A stretch of DNA of 64,000 nucleotides from Garcia nutans (Eukaryota > Streptophyta > Magnoliopsida > Malpighiales > Euphorbiaceae): positions 40,483,501 through 40,547,500 of the forward strand of contig CANTUV010000008.1 in NCBI GenBank assembly GCA_947685225.1, written 5' to 3'. The notes beneath the pieces are model-generated. The model saw nothing but the letters and a program-made list of their open reading frames with translations, did not search any database and was not told where the DNA came from. The position numbers and the translations under genes were made by a program. Shown in pieces: positions 11,229 through 23,653 of this stretch (the stretch's first letter is position 1; each line of letters starts with the position of its first letter).

Positions 11229-11240
11229 GCTCTGATACCA
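11229..11240 (-). other. Primer binding site of element B
   Basis: The reverse strand reads TGGTATCAGAGC, the standard plant tRNA-iMet site, 7 nt beyond the LTR end at 11248. Confidence 0.88.
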
Positions 11241-11247
11241 AAATAAA

Positions 11248-14089
11248 TGTAATACCCTTATACCCTATATACGTATAATATATATTTTTAGCATATGTAA
11301 AATACACATATACGGTATAAAAATATCACAGACCGGTTTAATAAAAAATTTTACATTTCTGATTTAAAATTTAAAATACTAAATATATAAAATTAAATAG
11401 TATATAAATATTCTTTACTTGTTATAGGAACCCAAAATAAATATTTTATCTGAAAATCTCTGGAAAAAATTTGACAGAGTTTTGTCTATAATTTGAACAT
11501 TCCCAAAATTCAGCAAAACACAACTTGCATTAGAAAACACTCTCAAATAATTTCAAATCACCATTTCACCCATACTCCTCAATTTCACCAAGTTTCTCAA
11601 ACATTTAGAGATATATATATATATATAATTTAGAACACATTTAAACCCACATTTCAAATAACTTAACCCAAACATTCTTTATAGTTTACAATACATAAAA
11701 TCCAAAAACATGATATAATATGCATAATACTCAAAATATATAATAACATAAAATATATACATGTTACTGAAAGTGTTTCTGATTTTGATATCAACTCTAC
11801 AAGCACAATCACAAGTCTAGACCCAACCTGGTCTAGAAGAACTCTCCAGCTCAGCCGAATCTATCCTGTCACCTGCGATATTTAAACAATCGCGCTAAGT
11901 CAAAAGCCTAGTAGTACAAACTTGATAACAATAAAACTCAAATGCAATGCCAATGCACAATACATATGGATATCACATCATTCAATTTTCTCATACTTTT
12001 CAAATATTTCACAATCCATAATTTATATAAAAACAAACACAAATATGGGCCCAAAGATAACTAATATGCTATTCAAATTCCAGAGTTACTGTTCTGGTCT
12101 ATAATGACACCATGTCTAGCCCTATAGGCAAAATATTAATGTAATAGTCCAACTAGATCTGAGCTTACGACCCGGTCATTTCACCCAGCCCAGCTTCAAG
12201 GACTTGTTTTTGAGGCTTACGACGCGGTCATTTCACCTCAAAAATATTTTCACAGTGACGCCCAGCGTCTAGCCCGTAGGCAAATTATAGGCATGCTGCC
12301 AAACACAAAACTCTAAAAATTGATTAACATACTAGGCACACAATTTATTTATATTTCTCATTTATATCGATATCAATTCATTTCATTATGTTTCCACATA
12401 TCTCATTACATTATGCCACATTATTTTCATTTACAACACATTACTCAATTACTTTGGGTATTTCCACATAATTCACATATTAATCATATTTAATGTAATC
12501 TAGCCAATACCAGTGGCCTTTTAACAATGCACTTAATGCATATACAATAAATGACATTACCTAAACACTTTGGGTCATTTTCACATAATACAAATTTCAC
12601 ATTTTTCACAATTTAACCATTGTCAATGGCTTTTTACAATGCATTGAACACATATATGACATTACAAATGTCATAACACATTATTCATACATAACCAATG
12701 TATCAAGTAGCTTAACACATTTTTCAACCAAAATGTGTTAAGCCCAAATGTCATGCAAACATAACCAATGTATTCAAAGTTTGTACTTACCTCAAATAAC
12801 AACCAAAATAAGCTTAAAACAACCTTCAATCCTATCCTTCTAACTTGCCCTTCGCCACTTGGATAAAGCAAATCAACCTCCCTCAATGCCTAAACCAAAT
12901 GTGATAGCAAATAATCATTTAGTATCACATTTAATGGCATTTTCAATATTAAACCGCAATTAAATCCCATCCAAGTAAAAATTCAAAATTTAAGGCTAAC
13001 CTCACTTTAATACATTTAAATCATTTACATTACAAAAATACACTCTTATACACAAAATCCTAAAGTGGCATAACCTTCCCCCATTGAAGGTTTTCTATTC
13101 CAACACAATCCATTAATCATTTCAAGCTTATATTCATCATTTATATCACTAAACAACAAGATTAAAACAATAAAAGTATACAATACAACAACTTTGAAAA
13201 AATCATTTTCTAAAACCTTAAATCACACTTCCATTCTCAAACTCCAACCAAACTTAACCAAATCTACCATTTGACTTTAAAAGCCTTGTTTATTCATTAA
13301 AAAAACACATTTGGAATCAATTTTCACAATTAAAACACATGATTCCAAGAATCCAAATTTTTCATAACCCTAAATTCTCTCTCTTCACCCAACTCATCCC
13401 AAGCTTAATATTTAACTTGAAAATCATTAATAATTAATCAAAATAGCTTCATTCACACCCAATTAAACAATTAAATCATGCTAATAGAAAATTTCAAAAT
13501 TCACATATTCATACTTTCATAGAAAATCAAAAATTAAGAAAAGAAGCTTACTAACCTATTGGAAATCCACTAAAACTTCAATTAATTCTTGAAAATTCTT
13601 CTCAAAATGAGTATTTGGATGAAGAAAAATTACTCCCATGGCCATAAAATTTCATTTTTTTTGAAGAAGAAGAAGAAGACTAATTTTAATTTTCTCTTTC
13701 CTTTCATCCTTTAATTATAACCATATATATATATTATAATAATTTAATAATTGATTATTTAATTATTTATTTAATAAATTAAAAGTCCAAAAATTTATCT
13801 TCCATTTAAAAATTATTTATTTTTGAATTAATTAAATAATTTTAAATTTTTAAGATTTAATTACTAAAATATCAATTTTACTTTGACTTTTGACTTTTCT
13901 TTTAAAAAGTGTTGACTGTTATATGTTATGTATATTTTACATATATATCACATATATATTCCACTTTTTCATTTAAAATCTCTTCATTTTTTATTTAAAA
14001 CCATTACTTTAATTCATCCAATTTAATTATAATATATTTTATCAAAATTCCTAAAATTATAAATTTTCAAAAAAATTTGAGATATTACA
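11248..14089 (-). repeat. 5' LTR of element B
   Basis: About 2.84 kb, in reverse starting TGTAATATCTC and ending GGTATTACA. It holds the double hairpin (about 11871-11915, arms partly decayed), foldback arms 12061-12087 and 12309-12335, a perfect 14-bp hairpin 12710-12743 and a reverse GTAAGT-like site at about 12788. I see no GACACGGCC array. The foldback interior is a third type, with repeated GAGCTTACGACCCGGTCATTT-like units at 12165-12240. Confidence 0.85.
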
Positions 14090-15136
14090 GTTAGTGCGCA
14101 CAATGATGGTATGTGCATCAAAGTACAGTAGAAGCCTTTCTGAAGCAGATCGTAAGGCTAGAGCTAATTTTTTTGATGGTGAGTAACGCAATTCAGCCCC
14201 TTTTAGGACATGACTGGCATAATAAATAGGGCATTGCTGACCATTTTCTTCTCTAATCAAGACTGAGCCTACAACTGCGGGAGATGCCGAGAGATACAAA
14301 TAAAGTTCTTCCCCTTGTATATGTCAGCTAAGCAAAGGGGGCGAGCTAAGAAAATATTTTAGCTCTATGAAGGCTTGTTGATACTCCTCATTCCATTGAA
14401 AGTTCTTCAAGTTCCGCAAGAGCTTATAGAATGGAAGACATCTCTTAACTGAGCATGATATGAATTGTGTCAAAGCTGAAATCCTGCTATTTAATTTCTG
14501 CACTTCCTTAATGGTCTTAGGTGGTTCCATTTCCATTATGGCTTGTATTTTTTCTGGATTAGCTTTGATGCCTCGTTCGGAGATGATAAACCTTAAGAAT
14601 TTTCTTAACTGAACCCCAAATGCACACTTTTCTGGATTGAGTTTCATGTTTGCTTGCCAAAATATTGCGAAGACGTCTGCTAGGTCTCTAGTGTGCTTTG
14701 TGGAATTTTGAGACTTAATAATCATATCATCTACATATACCTCGACAGTGTGGCCTATTTGATTCTGAAAAAGTTTGTTGATAAGTCTTTGATACGTGGC
14801 TCCTGCATTTTTCAGACCAAATGACATGACTCTATAACAATAAGTGCCCTTGGCTGTGATGAAAGAGGTTTTACTTAGGTCCTTCATTTCTAGAGGAATT
14901 TGATGATAGCCAGATGAAACATCAATGAAACTATATTCTGCATAGCCTGCCGTAGAGTCAATGAGACGATCTATATTGGGGAGTGGATACGAGTCTTTGG
15001 GGCACGCCTTATTCAAATTAGTAAAATCTACACACATTCTCCACTTGCCATTAGGTTTTCTCACCAACACCACATTGGACAACCATTCTGAGACATAAAT
15101 TTTCTTTGATGAAGCCCTTTTGTAGGAGTTTCTCAA
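14090..15136 (-). pseudogene. Element C reverse transcriptase and partial RNase H (Tat lineage)
   Basis: Reverse translation shows RT motifs NKACPKDSYPLPNID, SSGYHQIPL, FGLKNAGATYQR and catalytic YVDD (about 14725-14745), then the start of RNase H. The Pro-Lys-Asp-x-Tyr/Phe-Pro motif and Asn-Ala-Gly-Ala-Thr-Tyr-Gln box are typical of non-chromovirus Tat elements. Coding stops at 14090 inside RNase H, where element B's LTR begins. A frame break lies between 14299 and 14324. Confidence 0.87.
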
Positions 15137-16361
15137 CTTCTTGCACTGCAGCCAACTGCCTTTCTGGTCCCATATTTCTTTTTTTCTGCTTTACTGGAAT
15201 TGCTTTAGGATTAATATGGAGCCCATCCTATAATATCAACCGAGGTCTAAGCAAAGGCATCTTGATGTTCTTCAGCACTTGAGTGAGGGCAATCTCTTTT
15301 TCATAATTGGAGGAACTTGCAATTTTGAATACCTTGTTTGGTTCAACTTCAATTTCCTTTAGAATATCAACAGGTTTAGGACGCCTATGACCTTTAGGGA
15401 TATCAAGAGAATCCACTAGAAATACAATGTTGGCATCTTTAAGAAGAGTTGCGTATGAATCCTGAGCTAACTGTTGATTGCCTTTTACAATAGCCACTCC
15501 ACGATGAGTTGGGACTTTCATAAGCAAATTTTTTGCAGAAATATATGCATCCACTTCTACCAATAAGGGTCGTTCGAAAATGACGTTATAGGCAAGGCTC
15601 ATTTATACTATTATGAAACAGGCATGACAATTGTGCACAACTGCTCTATCTCCCAACTATACCTCAACCATGGCAGATCCTTGTACAGGTACTGTATGTC
15701 CTAACAATCCAACCAGTGGTGCATTAACAGGTCTTAATGCCTTTGGTGACAAACTAAGTTTGGTGTAAGCATCTAAGATCATCATCACAGCACTGCCTGT
15801 GTCAATCAGAATTTGTTGAACCAAAAAGTCCTAAATTACAGCTTCTACTACAAAGAGCATCAGCATGTAGACCCATGAAGGAATGTGAATGTTCGGGATG
15901 AAAAGTAACTACCAAGCTGCTGGCTTTTGATACTTCAGTAACAGAAAAGACCTCTTTGACCTTCCATTTTTGTGAAATATTAGTATCATAGTGCTCTCCC
16001 CCTGCAATGACATGTATTACTCCAGTTGGAGTCTTTCTAGAATTTGCAACATGCTGAGAGCTCAGTTCTTCTTATTCACCCTGATCATTAGGAGTGGAAA
16101 CAAACTGCGTCAATTGACCTGCCTGAATTAATCCTTCAATCTCTCTCTTTAACTTAATACAATCATTTGTCTTGTGGCCATGACCCTGATAAAAACTACA
16201 ATACAACTCTTGATTTCTATTTGGGTCATCTTTCATTGGTAGAGGCCAATTTACTTTAGTATTTTATTTAAGCCAACTCAAGATTGCAGCTCGAAAAGTG
16301 TTTAAGGATGTAAATTGTTCAGGAACTTAGGTGATGGGATAAGCACGGTTAGAATAGCACA
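15137..16361 (-). pseudogene. Element C gag C-terminus and protease
   Basis: Reverse reading contains a CxxxHGHxxxxC zinc-knuckle-like gag end (about 16165-16205) and an aspartic protease with Ile-Asp-Thr-Gly-Ser (15791-15806), then the conserved SLAYNVI stretch (15590) before RT. Several stops interrupt it. The right end at 16361 is one copy of the GCACA duplication made by solo LTR D; the element resumes at 19209. Confidence 0.78.
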
Positions 16362-16521
16362 TGTAATATCCTAAAGTATACCCTAAAAGTGTTGGGGTTA
16401 CTGTTGTATTTGGATTCAATGTGTGTATTGAAGGAAAGAGAAAAGAAGAAGAAAGTCAAAAGGAATTGTGTGTGGTGGAGATTTAATGGTATAATTGTTA
16501 TTATTGTTATTATTATTGTTA

Positions 16522-16589
<68 letters not shown>

Positions 16590-17048
16590 TATATAAGATA
16601 AGAACGAAGGAAGGATGGAGAACCTTCCTTCTTCCTCTTCTTCTGTTTCTTCTTCGTGGACAAGAGAGCACGAGAGAGAGAGAGAGAGCACGAGAGAGAG
16701 AGAGAGAGAGATTGATCTTCATCAAATTTCTTAAGGATTTTAAGAGTATTGAAGATGGAGATGAAGATTTGGCAAGCTATACAGGTAAGTACACATTTCT
16801 TGAATGAATTTTATTGATTATACATATATATAAGTATATACCTTCTTGTGTGGTTTTCTTTTGGATTGAGGTTATGTTGGGTATGATTGGTGTGTAAAAT
16901 GATGATAACAAGAGATTGAAGTATGTAAATGTGTGGAATTGATATCTAAGTGATGATGAGTTGAGAAAATTGTGAGGAAAATGATGAAATGTTGATTTGG
17001 GGTTTGGTTTGGATGAATTTCGAGTGTTTGGTCTTTAAATTATTGTAG

Positions 17049-17400
17049 GACACGGCCAAGTTATGAGAGACACGGCCAAGTTAGGGCAAATTTGGCCGTG
17101 TTGGATGAGTTTTGGAGAGACACGGCCACTGGCTTGGCCGTGTCCCTTGCCTGTGTTTGCTACTGTCTAATTTATGTTGAGAGACACGGCCGTGTCCCTT
17201 GCCCGTGTTTGGTACTGGATTGTTGTGTTGAGAGACACGGCCACTGGCTTGGCCATGTCCATTGCCCGTGTTTGCTACTGCTTGAATTGGTGTTGAGTGA
17301 CACGGCCACAAGCTTGGCCGTGTCCCTTGGGCGTGTTGGCTACTGGATGTTTATATTGGGAGACACGGCCACAAGCTTGGCCGTGTCCCTTGAGGGTGTT
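17049..17400. repeat. GACACGGCC hairpin array of about 64-bp period, LTR D
   Basis: GACACGGCC starts at 17119, 17183, 17235, 17299 and 17362, with a shorter unit near 17049. Four units fold as GACACGGCCA, a 6-nt loop (CTGGCT or CAAGCT), TGGCCGTGTC, with one arm mismatch in one unit. The unit at 17183 lacks the loop, which explains its 52-bp instead of 64-bp spacing. Confidence 0.88.
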
Positions 17401-18038
17401 TGCAATTGTGTTTGTTATTTGGTCTTCAAACATTGTTGGATCTTCAAATGTCTTTTGTACCTAAACACACTTAAAACAATAATGATTCAACCAAATGTAT
17501 ATGGAAGATTCTAAGTCCTTGAATAAGGTAAATGGTTATGTATGAATATATCAATGATAATATAGGAAATGTGGAAGATATATTGATCAATATGATTTGA
17601 TGATAGTGTTAATACTATATGAACCATGTGATGTCTTATGCATTGTGAACCTTGTGAATTGTAATGTGGTATGTGAATAATGTAAATTGTGATGTTATAT
17701 CAATGATGCTATATATATATATAATGTGAAGGATATGATGAAGTAATTGATTATGTATAATTGAATAATGAAATCATACAACATGATTTGAGACATGATA
17801 TGATGATTTAAATGAGACATGAAGCCATTGTGATTGGCTATAATGATACTAATGAGATGATTGAGGCATGGTTGCCTATTATGATTGTGAAATATGAAGC
17901 CATGAGTGTTGGCTATAATGATGAGAATGAAATGAATTGAGAAAGAAATGTATAAAGTTATAAATGGAATGATGTTGTGTCTAATATGTTGATTCAAGTT
18001 TCAGAGTTCTGCATTTGGCGACATGCCTATGAATTATA

Positions 18039-18216
18039 GTAACAGTCTTGCCGGGTTGAGGATCTCTTTAATTTGAATTGAATTGAGGTCCAAGAGACTG
18101 GGTCTGTTACGTTATGGAAATTGTGAATATGAGATATATGAATGGTAACAGTCTTGCCGGGTTGAAGATCTCCTCAAGCATGTTGAGTTGATGGTCCAAG
18201 AGACTGGGTCTGTTAC
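18039..18216. repeat. Two GTAACAG...CTGTTAC units inside the foldback module
   Basis: Units at 18039-18110 and 18145-18216 each begin GTAACAGTCTTGCCGGGTTG and end CCAAGAGACTGGGTCTGTTAC-like. GTAACAG/CTGTTAC and TCTTG/CAAGA make a nested stem. LTR I has three units and LTR H two, both in reverse orientation. Confidence 0.82.
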
Positions 18217-19208
18217 ACTATCCATGGATAGAGATATATATGATGCCTAAGGGCTTGATGATTATGATTAGAGACCAAAGCAGTAACTCTGAACTTTGAA
18301 TAACATATTAGTGTCTTTTGGGCCCGAGTCTGTCTTTGTTTTCAATGTGATATGCAAATGATGAAATATATGAGCAATGAGATCTATGCTTGTCTTTGTG
18401 TAATGTGAGTCATGGATTGTAACATGATTGATAAATGAGATCTATGAATGCTTTTGATGGAAATGTATTTCATGATTAATGAATTGTGAATAAAATGATG
18501 TTATGATGTAATAGGTGTATTGATATATTGAAAGTGAATATGGCTTGAGGAGTTTTGTTGAGATATGAGTTTATGAAAATATTGTGTGATATGTAAAGTG
18601 TATGTGAATGTGGAATTTGTGATAATTGTTTCCATGGAAGTTTGGATATGCCAAATAAGGGTGATTTGTTGAAATGATGTTTATGCATATGTATATGAGA
18701 TAAAAATGGTAGATATTATGTTGTGGATGTTTTATATAAATATGTGTATAATTTCTGAGATTAGTAGGAATATATGAAGAATGTTTTGAGAAAGGAAAAA
18801 TGGGATAAGCGAATAATAGAACATAATGCTAAAAACATGAGGTATGAATATTTTGTAAAGTATATTTTAATGTTTATTTATCTTACTAAGCTTTCAAGCT
18901 TAGTGCGGTTATGTAATCGTGCAGGTATTTATGTGGATGATCTGGATGCCTAGTTGCTATGCCACGAGAAGGGTAAGAGTGTCTCGAGACCAACTAGAAG
19001 GTGATGCATACATGTATGATTTTAATTATGTTTTATTTTTTATAACAATAATGATTCTTATAAATGTTTCTTAAATTAATATAATATTGCTTGACCTTGG
19101 ATAAAGATTTTTAAATAGAAACTAAAAGTGACATTCTTATACTTTATATACGCATTGTATGTATACTAAGTATATGTATAGTGCTTATATAGAGTATGGG
19201 GTGTTACA

Positions 19209-20700
19209 GCACAGACCTGATGGTTTTGGGGAATTAGAAGTGAACTGTTGCCAAGGGATGTCTTATTAGACTGGTTTGGGAAAATTTGATTTAAAGGAGT
19301 TTTGTTTTGATATTTCAGGCTTATGAGATCCTCTAGAAAGTTTATGTGCTTGTTCTTGAGTTTGATAGGGATGATGCTCCTCCCATATTCGAGCACTCTC
19401 ATCTGCTCGAATATATTTATAGGATCGAGCCATGAGCTCTACAAAGTCTTAGGGTGGATTCTTACTCAAGGATTGTGAAAATTAAGGACATTCAGTGTTC
19501 CAAATTAGCGCCTCCAAGGCTATCTCAAAGTTCACTTTTGGGTTTCTGCACAACTTTGAACAAGTCCGCTGAAGTTCGGCGGGGGTCGATGAAAGCAACA
19601 AATTTATTTATGAGAAGTTCAGTGAATTGGCCAAAACTATAAATGGAGTTCGGTTCTAAATTTTTGTACCACGTTTGCGCATTACCAATGAGAGTCTTCG
19701 AGAATGGTTTACATAGGGCAGCATTTGAAGTTGTGTTCAGCAGAGAAGTGTTGTAAAAACTACCAACATGTGAGCGAGGATCCATTGTTCCGTTAAACTC
19801 CTTCAGCTTTGGCACATGAAAACTCGGATAAACCTCATTTAAAATTTATTTGGACAAGGGTGAACGAAAGGTAATGTCATATTGCAGGGCTATACCTCTG
19901 CGCATACATTTTATTCTTTCATCAACCAAAGCATTAACATCTGCTGCTGTCATCATGGCTTCCTTTCTTTTGGAATAAACTAGTTCAGAGGCTGATATGG
20001 GGTTAATAGGTGTATGCGATGTTGAATGTTCAGGTGAATAAAGCTTTCTCCGAACTTCATGTTCAGATTCATGGGATGTATCATATTGCTGCTGATATTC
20101 ATAGTCATGTTATGGTGAATTATAAGGGAGAGGTGTCTGATTAGGTGGATGTGGAGTTTGGCATGTTGGAGGAGGAGATTCATGTTCTGATAATGTTGGT
20201 TGTTATGGGTTTCTAGTAACTTTTCCAAAAACTGTAATGAAATTTTTGAGTGTGGATGTGAGCTCTCTGATTGCTTATTCAGATGGATTTGAGGATTGTA
20301 ACATTGTAGAGGTCATTTGTGCTATTAGAACAAATGACATGGAAGGTTCATCAGGAGCTACTTCCATTATGACAGCAGATGATACAGAAAGAGAAGTTTC
20401 AACTGGGGATTGTTGAATTTGGGAATTATATGTTATGCTTTGTGTTGTTGGATATTGGGGTGTTTGTGGGGGTGAGGGTAGTCTAGTAGGAGTTTTAATT
20501 GAATTCTGTGAATCGTGTATTAAATTTTGAGTCCTCTTATCTATTTCAAAAATCAGCTACTCCACACTTACCGCACTAGTGATGAAGAGATGGACTTCAA
20601 GGACTCCAATCTAAGTTTGGATTTGATTCTCCACACCTCTTAGACCTGCAAAATAAAAAAAAATGATCGGACTTCAGTAGAGAGTCTTCGATACTTCAGT
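19209..20700 (-). pseudogene. Element C gag, 5' part (Tat lineage)
   Basis: Reverse translation of 19525-19815 gives a recognisable plant gag core (VPKLKEFNGTMDPRSHV at its start, RRTSADLFKVVQKPKSEL at its end). Upstream gag sequence continues to at least about 20390 with stops. A reversed splice-acceptor-like run (TTTTGCAG) occurs near 20645. The right boundary is uncertain. A reverse TATAAATA at 20779-20786 might belong to a 5' LTR promoter, but I cannot define that LTR. D interrupts this gag reading frame. Confidence 0.72.
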
Positions 20701-20829
20701 CAGTAATTTGAAACATCCGATCTATATGGTGTTCAAGAGCAATAATGTTCAAACTCCTTACCCGTGAAAGCTTGTTCTTATTTATAGTTGGAAAGTGAAG
20801 ATAACTTTTATAAAAGTTAATGAATTTTC

Positions 20830-22168
20830 GGGGACTGTCGATATAGCAGATAGATTTTTCGAATGTATCGGTATAGTGCTGTCACATCAAAATGTATTCT
20901 GTCATAATTCAACTATAGAATTTTGTATTATATACAGTACCACAATATATACTTTAATCTAATTCAATAGTTCGATCACAGAATTCGATTATATCTACAT
21001 CATTAGTAAATAAAGGTAATTCATTCATTTTATTTATCGAGATTTGTTTGTTTATGTTAAAATTCAAGTAATAAATTGTAAATAGAAAATACATAAAGTT
21101 TCCCTAAATTCGTTTTAAAAAATATTAATATATAAATTAATTTAAAAATATTTATTAATTGAATTGATTTAAATATTTCTATATAAAATTTTTAGATTTT
21201 TAGCTAAAGATTTCATAAATATATATTTTTAATTCGCATACTACAAGCTGCAACTTTTACAACAAAACCACCCTACAAGTTAATTTATTTTATTTTCCCG
21301 CTGATTGAAGCTGTAAACAGTGGATTTTATGTGGTCATGGAATTTGTCTCTCAACTTTATAATAAGAGGATTTTTTAATATACCAGAGAGGGAGAGAGGT
21401 GTAGTTGATGAAGTGATAGGCGCGTGTAGGTCAAAGTCCAAGAAAAGCGAGTAAGAGATTAAATATAATAAGATCAGTGGGACTATTCCATTTTCCTTGG
21501 GAGGCTGGCAGTGGCAGAGGGAGAGACACAGGCAGAGGGCAGAGATACGGATACGGACACAGGTTTTTTGATATATTGGTTTTGAGAATTTATAAAAAAT
21601 AAATTAGCAAGTAGGGAGATGGTGTTGATGTCCTCGTGATCGGAGAAGGCAGATCCATAGAAGACTGTTCCCGCTAGTCACGTGGGCTCTTTTGACTACC
21701 CAATGACCAACCCATCTGCCCCCTCCCCCTCGCATTGTTAGGAGCGCCCTCTCTCCCCCACCTCCCCCCTTAAAAAACAATTTATATTACCCTCTTAAAG
21801 GGTATAAATTGAACAGCGAGACCCTTATATAAACTTATTTAGATTACCACTCACTCACTACAAGTTACAAACAGTACTTCTTCACAAACATATGCTCATA
21901 CCCTTCCACAACACTCACTGACTCAACTGACTTGGCTGACTCGTTTTTTTTTTTCCCTCTATCTCTCTCTATAGACATACAATTTGGGTCCGTTTCTGTC
22001 TTAATGTCTATATAATCTACATTTATATCAATTTTTTCCTTTAAATAAATAAAAATTATCTTCAATATCCAAATAATTTATTCCTTCGTATTTATATTTA
22101 TATTTATATTTGCATTCCACGACAACGTTGACTGCAGGTGCTGACTGGTATTTCGCCATTTTATTAGC
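20830..22168. other. Upstream region of the HAN-like gene
   Basis: No ORF or transposon protein is recognised. There are AT-rich stretches (21000-21250), a C-rich run (21715-21775) and short direct repeats. Probably host intergenic and promoter DNA. The left edge with element C remnants is not sharp. Confidence 0.5.
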
Positions 22169-22176
22169 CTATAAAT
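22169..22176 (+). promoter_or_regulatory. Candidate TATA box of the HAN-like gene
   Basis: CTATAAAT lies about 225 bp before the ATG, followed by CT-rich sequence usual for a plant 5' leader. A start of transcription near 22200 would give a leader of about 200 nt ending in a purine-rich run. Another TATA-like site (TTATATAAA, about 21825) lies further up. Confidence 0.45.
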
Positions 22177-22399
22177 CTACCAGACAACACTTGTTCTCAG
22201 TCCCTCTCGCACCAGTTTATTAGCTCTCTCTTTCGTTTGTTCAAACTTCAAATCATTACTGCAAACTTATTCTTTCTCGATTTCTCTCTATATACCTTGC
22301 CCATATAGCTTTTTTGTTACTACAAATTTGATTTTAGCAATAAGAAAAAATTAAGAAGAAGAAAGAAATTAGAAATTAAATTGGGAGAGAGACAGAGAG

Positions 22400-23653
22400 A
22401 TGATGCATAGGTGCAGTAGTTCTCACCAGGGGAATATGATGGGTCAATGTACATGTGGTTTATTTCATAGCCAAAGCAACTCTTTTACTATGTTATTTTC
22501 TATGCCAAACCATCATCATCATCATCACTGCAAATCTTTTGATGAAACAGATATGTACCCTTTTACTTCTTCAACTTCTTCTGTTGATTGCACTCTTTCT
22601 TTGGGAACCCCATCTACTCGTTTAAGTGAAGATGTTATTGATGACAAAAGAATCCGCCATGAAGGCAACTTTTGTTGGGATATTTTACAAACTAATAATA
22701 ATATAAGTACTTATTCAACACCACAATCTCATAAAACTACCAGCCGCGCAACCAATTCTACTTCCAATAATAACTCTTCTTCTAATAATGATCCTCTCCT
22801 TGCTCGCCGTTGTGCCAACTGTGATACCACGTCTACTCCTCTTTGGAGAAATGGTCCTAGAGGCCCTAAGGTACTTTTAATTCAATTACTATTTCTTTCT
22901 TCTCTCAATTTATATACTTGAATATTTATATACATTTCAATTCTTTTATGTAGATTTTGTTGGTATATATTACAAAATTTTATTATGATTTTAATCCTTA
23001 AACTCTTATATTATGAGGCACATAGAGTTAATTCAATAGCTAAATTTGAAATATTCTCTCAGACTGATTTTATGGATCGTTGATGTACAGATAGGTTTAG
23101 TGAAGTTAATTATTTTTGCATTTTCATGGAAAACATGATGAGCTACTTATGATATCAATTGAGTTTTCTTTTCAGTTTCAAGTTTTATTTTTTATTAATT
23201 GAATGCGATTGGAGTTTGTAGATATTATAATCTCTTAACTTTAGATACAATTTCAACTAGAACTCGTTAATTATTTATTTTTAAATGTCAGTCACAATGT
23301 ATCAATATGCACTGTATAAGTTTAGATGACTAATTAATTGGTATGGATTAATGCAGTCACTTTGCAATGCTTGCGGAATTCGGTTCAAGAAAGAAGAAAG
23401 AAGAGCGAATGCAAATAGCAATAAAAATAATGCAAGTGCATCATCATCATCATCAGGAACAATGGACCATCACTACGCCAATTATCAAAACAATTCATGG
23501 GTTCAAACCCAGAAAATGCCATGCTTTTCTCCAGATAATGAATTCAGGTTCATAGAAGACAGTGATCGAGATTCTGATTCTGCCATTTCTTTTCTTTCTT
23601 GGAGACTTAATGTCACAGACAGGCCTAGTCTCGTCCATGACTTTACAAGATAA
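22400..23653 (+). CDS. HAN: HAN-like class B GATA zinc-finger transcription factor (two exons)
   Basis: Exon 1 is 22400-22870 and exon 2 is 23357-23653, joined in phase 0, giving 255 residues. The GATA finger (about residues 135-165) has the plant class B spacing Cys-x2-Cys-x18-Cys-x2-Cys. The intron falls after Gly-Pro-Lys inside the finger, the conserved class B position. HAN-specific features are an N-terminal Cys-x-Cys-Gly-Leu-Phe-His and MLFSM region, a VDCTLSLGTPSTRL motif (about residues 60-75) and a C-terminal FLSWRLNV...SLVHDFTR end. Known HAN proteins are nuclear regulators of floral organ boundaries, meristem organisation and embryo patterning; that role is carried over by homology. 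HAN and its HANL paralogues cannot be separated here. His-, Ser- and Asn-rich runs look like normal low-complexity linkers. No breaks seen. It is the only intact host gene in the window. Confidence 0.95.
22871..23356 (+). other. Intron of the HAN-like gene
   Basis: A 486-bp GT-AG intron: AAG|GTACTT at the donor and AATGCAG|TC at the acceptor. It is AT-rich with no transposon sequence. Splicing it out rebuilds the continuous zinc finger, which is strong evidence for both boundaries. Confidence 0.93.

Larger units (their letters stand above)
9841..14089 (-). mobile_element. Element B: Tekay-type fragment, 5' LTR plus partial gag
   Basis: In reverse the order is LTR (14089 to 11248), standard primer binding site, then gag up to just past the zinc knuckle, where the element stops at about 9841. 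Everything from protease on is missing. Its right end meets element C inside C's RNase H, so B probably inserted into C, and a later deletion removed B's 3' part, the adjoining part of C and most of A's 3' LTR. Confidence 0.85.
16362..19208 (+). mobile_element. Solo LTR D (Tekay type) with perfect target duplication
   Basis: Starts TGTAATATCC and ends GTGTTACA, 2847 bp, flanked by GCACA at 16357-16361 and 19209-19213. No internal coding region is present, so it is probably a solo LTR from LTR-LTR recombination. Modules: ATT/GTT microsatellite 16498-16590, (GA)n about 16672-16710, GTAAGT-like site 16792, GACACGGCC array 17049-17400, foldback arms 17981-18008 and 18285-18311, double hairpin about 18885-18922 and CAG|GT at 18924. 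The apparent poly-Asn and poly-Ile ORFs over the microsatellite are not genes. Confidence 0.92.

Noticed and set aside
16349..16691. Poly-Asn and poly-Ile ORFs on both strands
   Set aside because: Readings of the ATT/GTT microsatellite in solo LTR D.
17049..17400. CRISPR-like array (repeat with near-constant spacing)
   Set aside because: Plant nuclear LTR context, inter-repeat sequence that is itself repeated, no cas genes and the same arrays in many LTRs.
16362..19208. D as a full retrotransposon
   Set aside because: Only one set of LTR modules and no primer site, gag or pol between the duplications.
23367..23555. Second-frame ORF in HAN exon 2
   Set aside because: It overlaps the correct frame, which alone completes the zinc finger after splicing.
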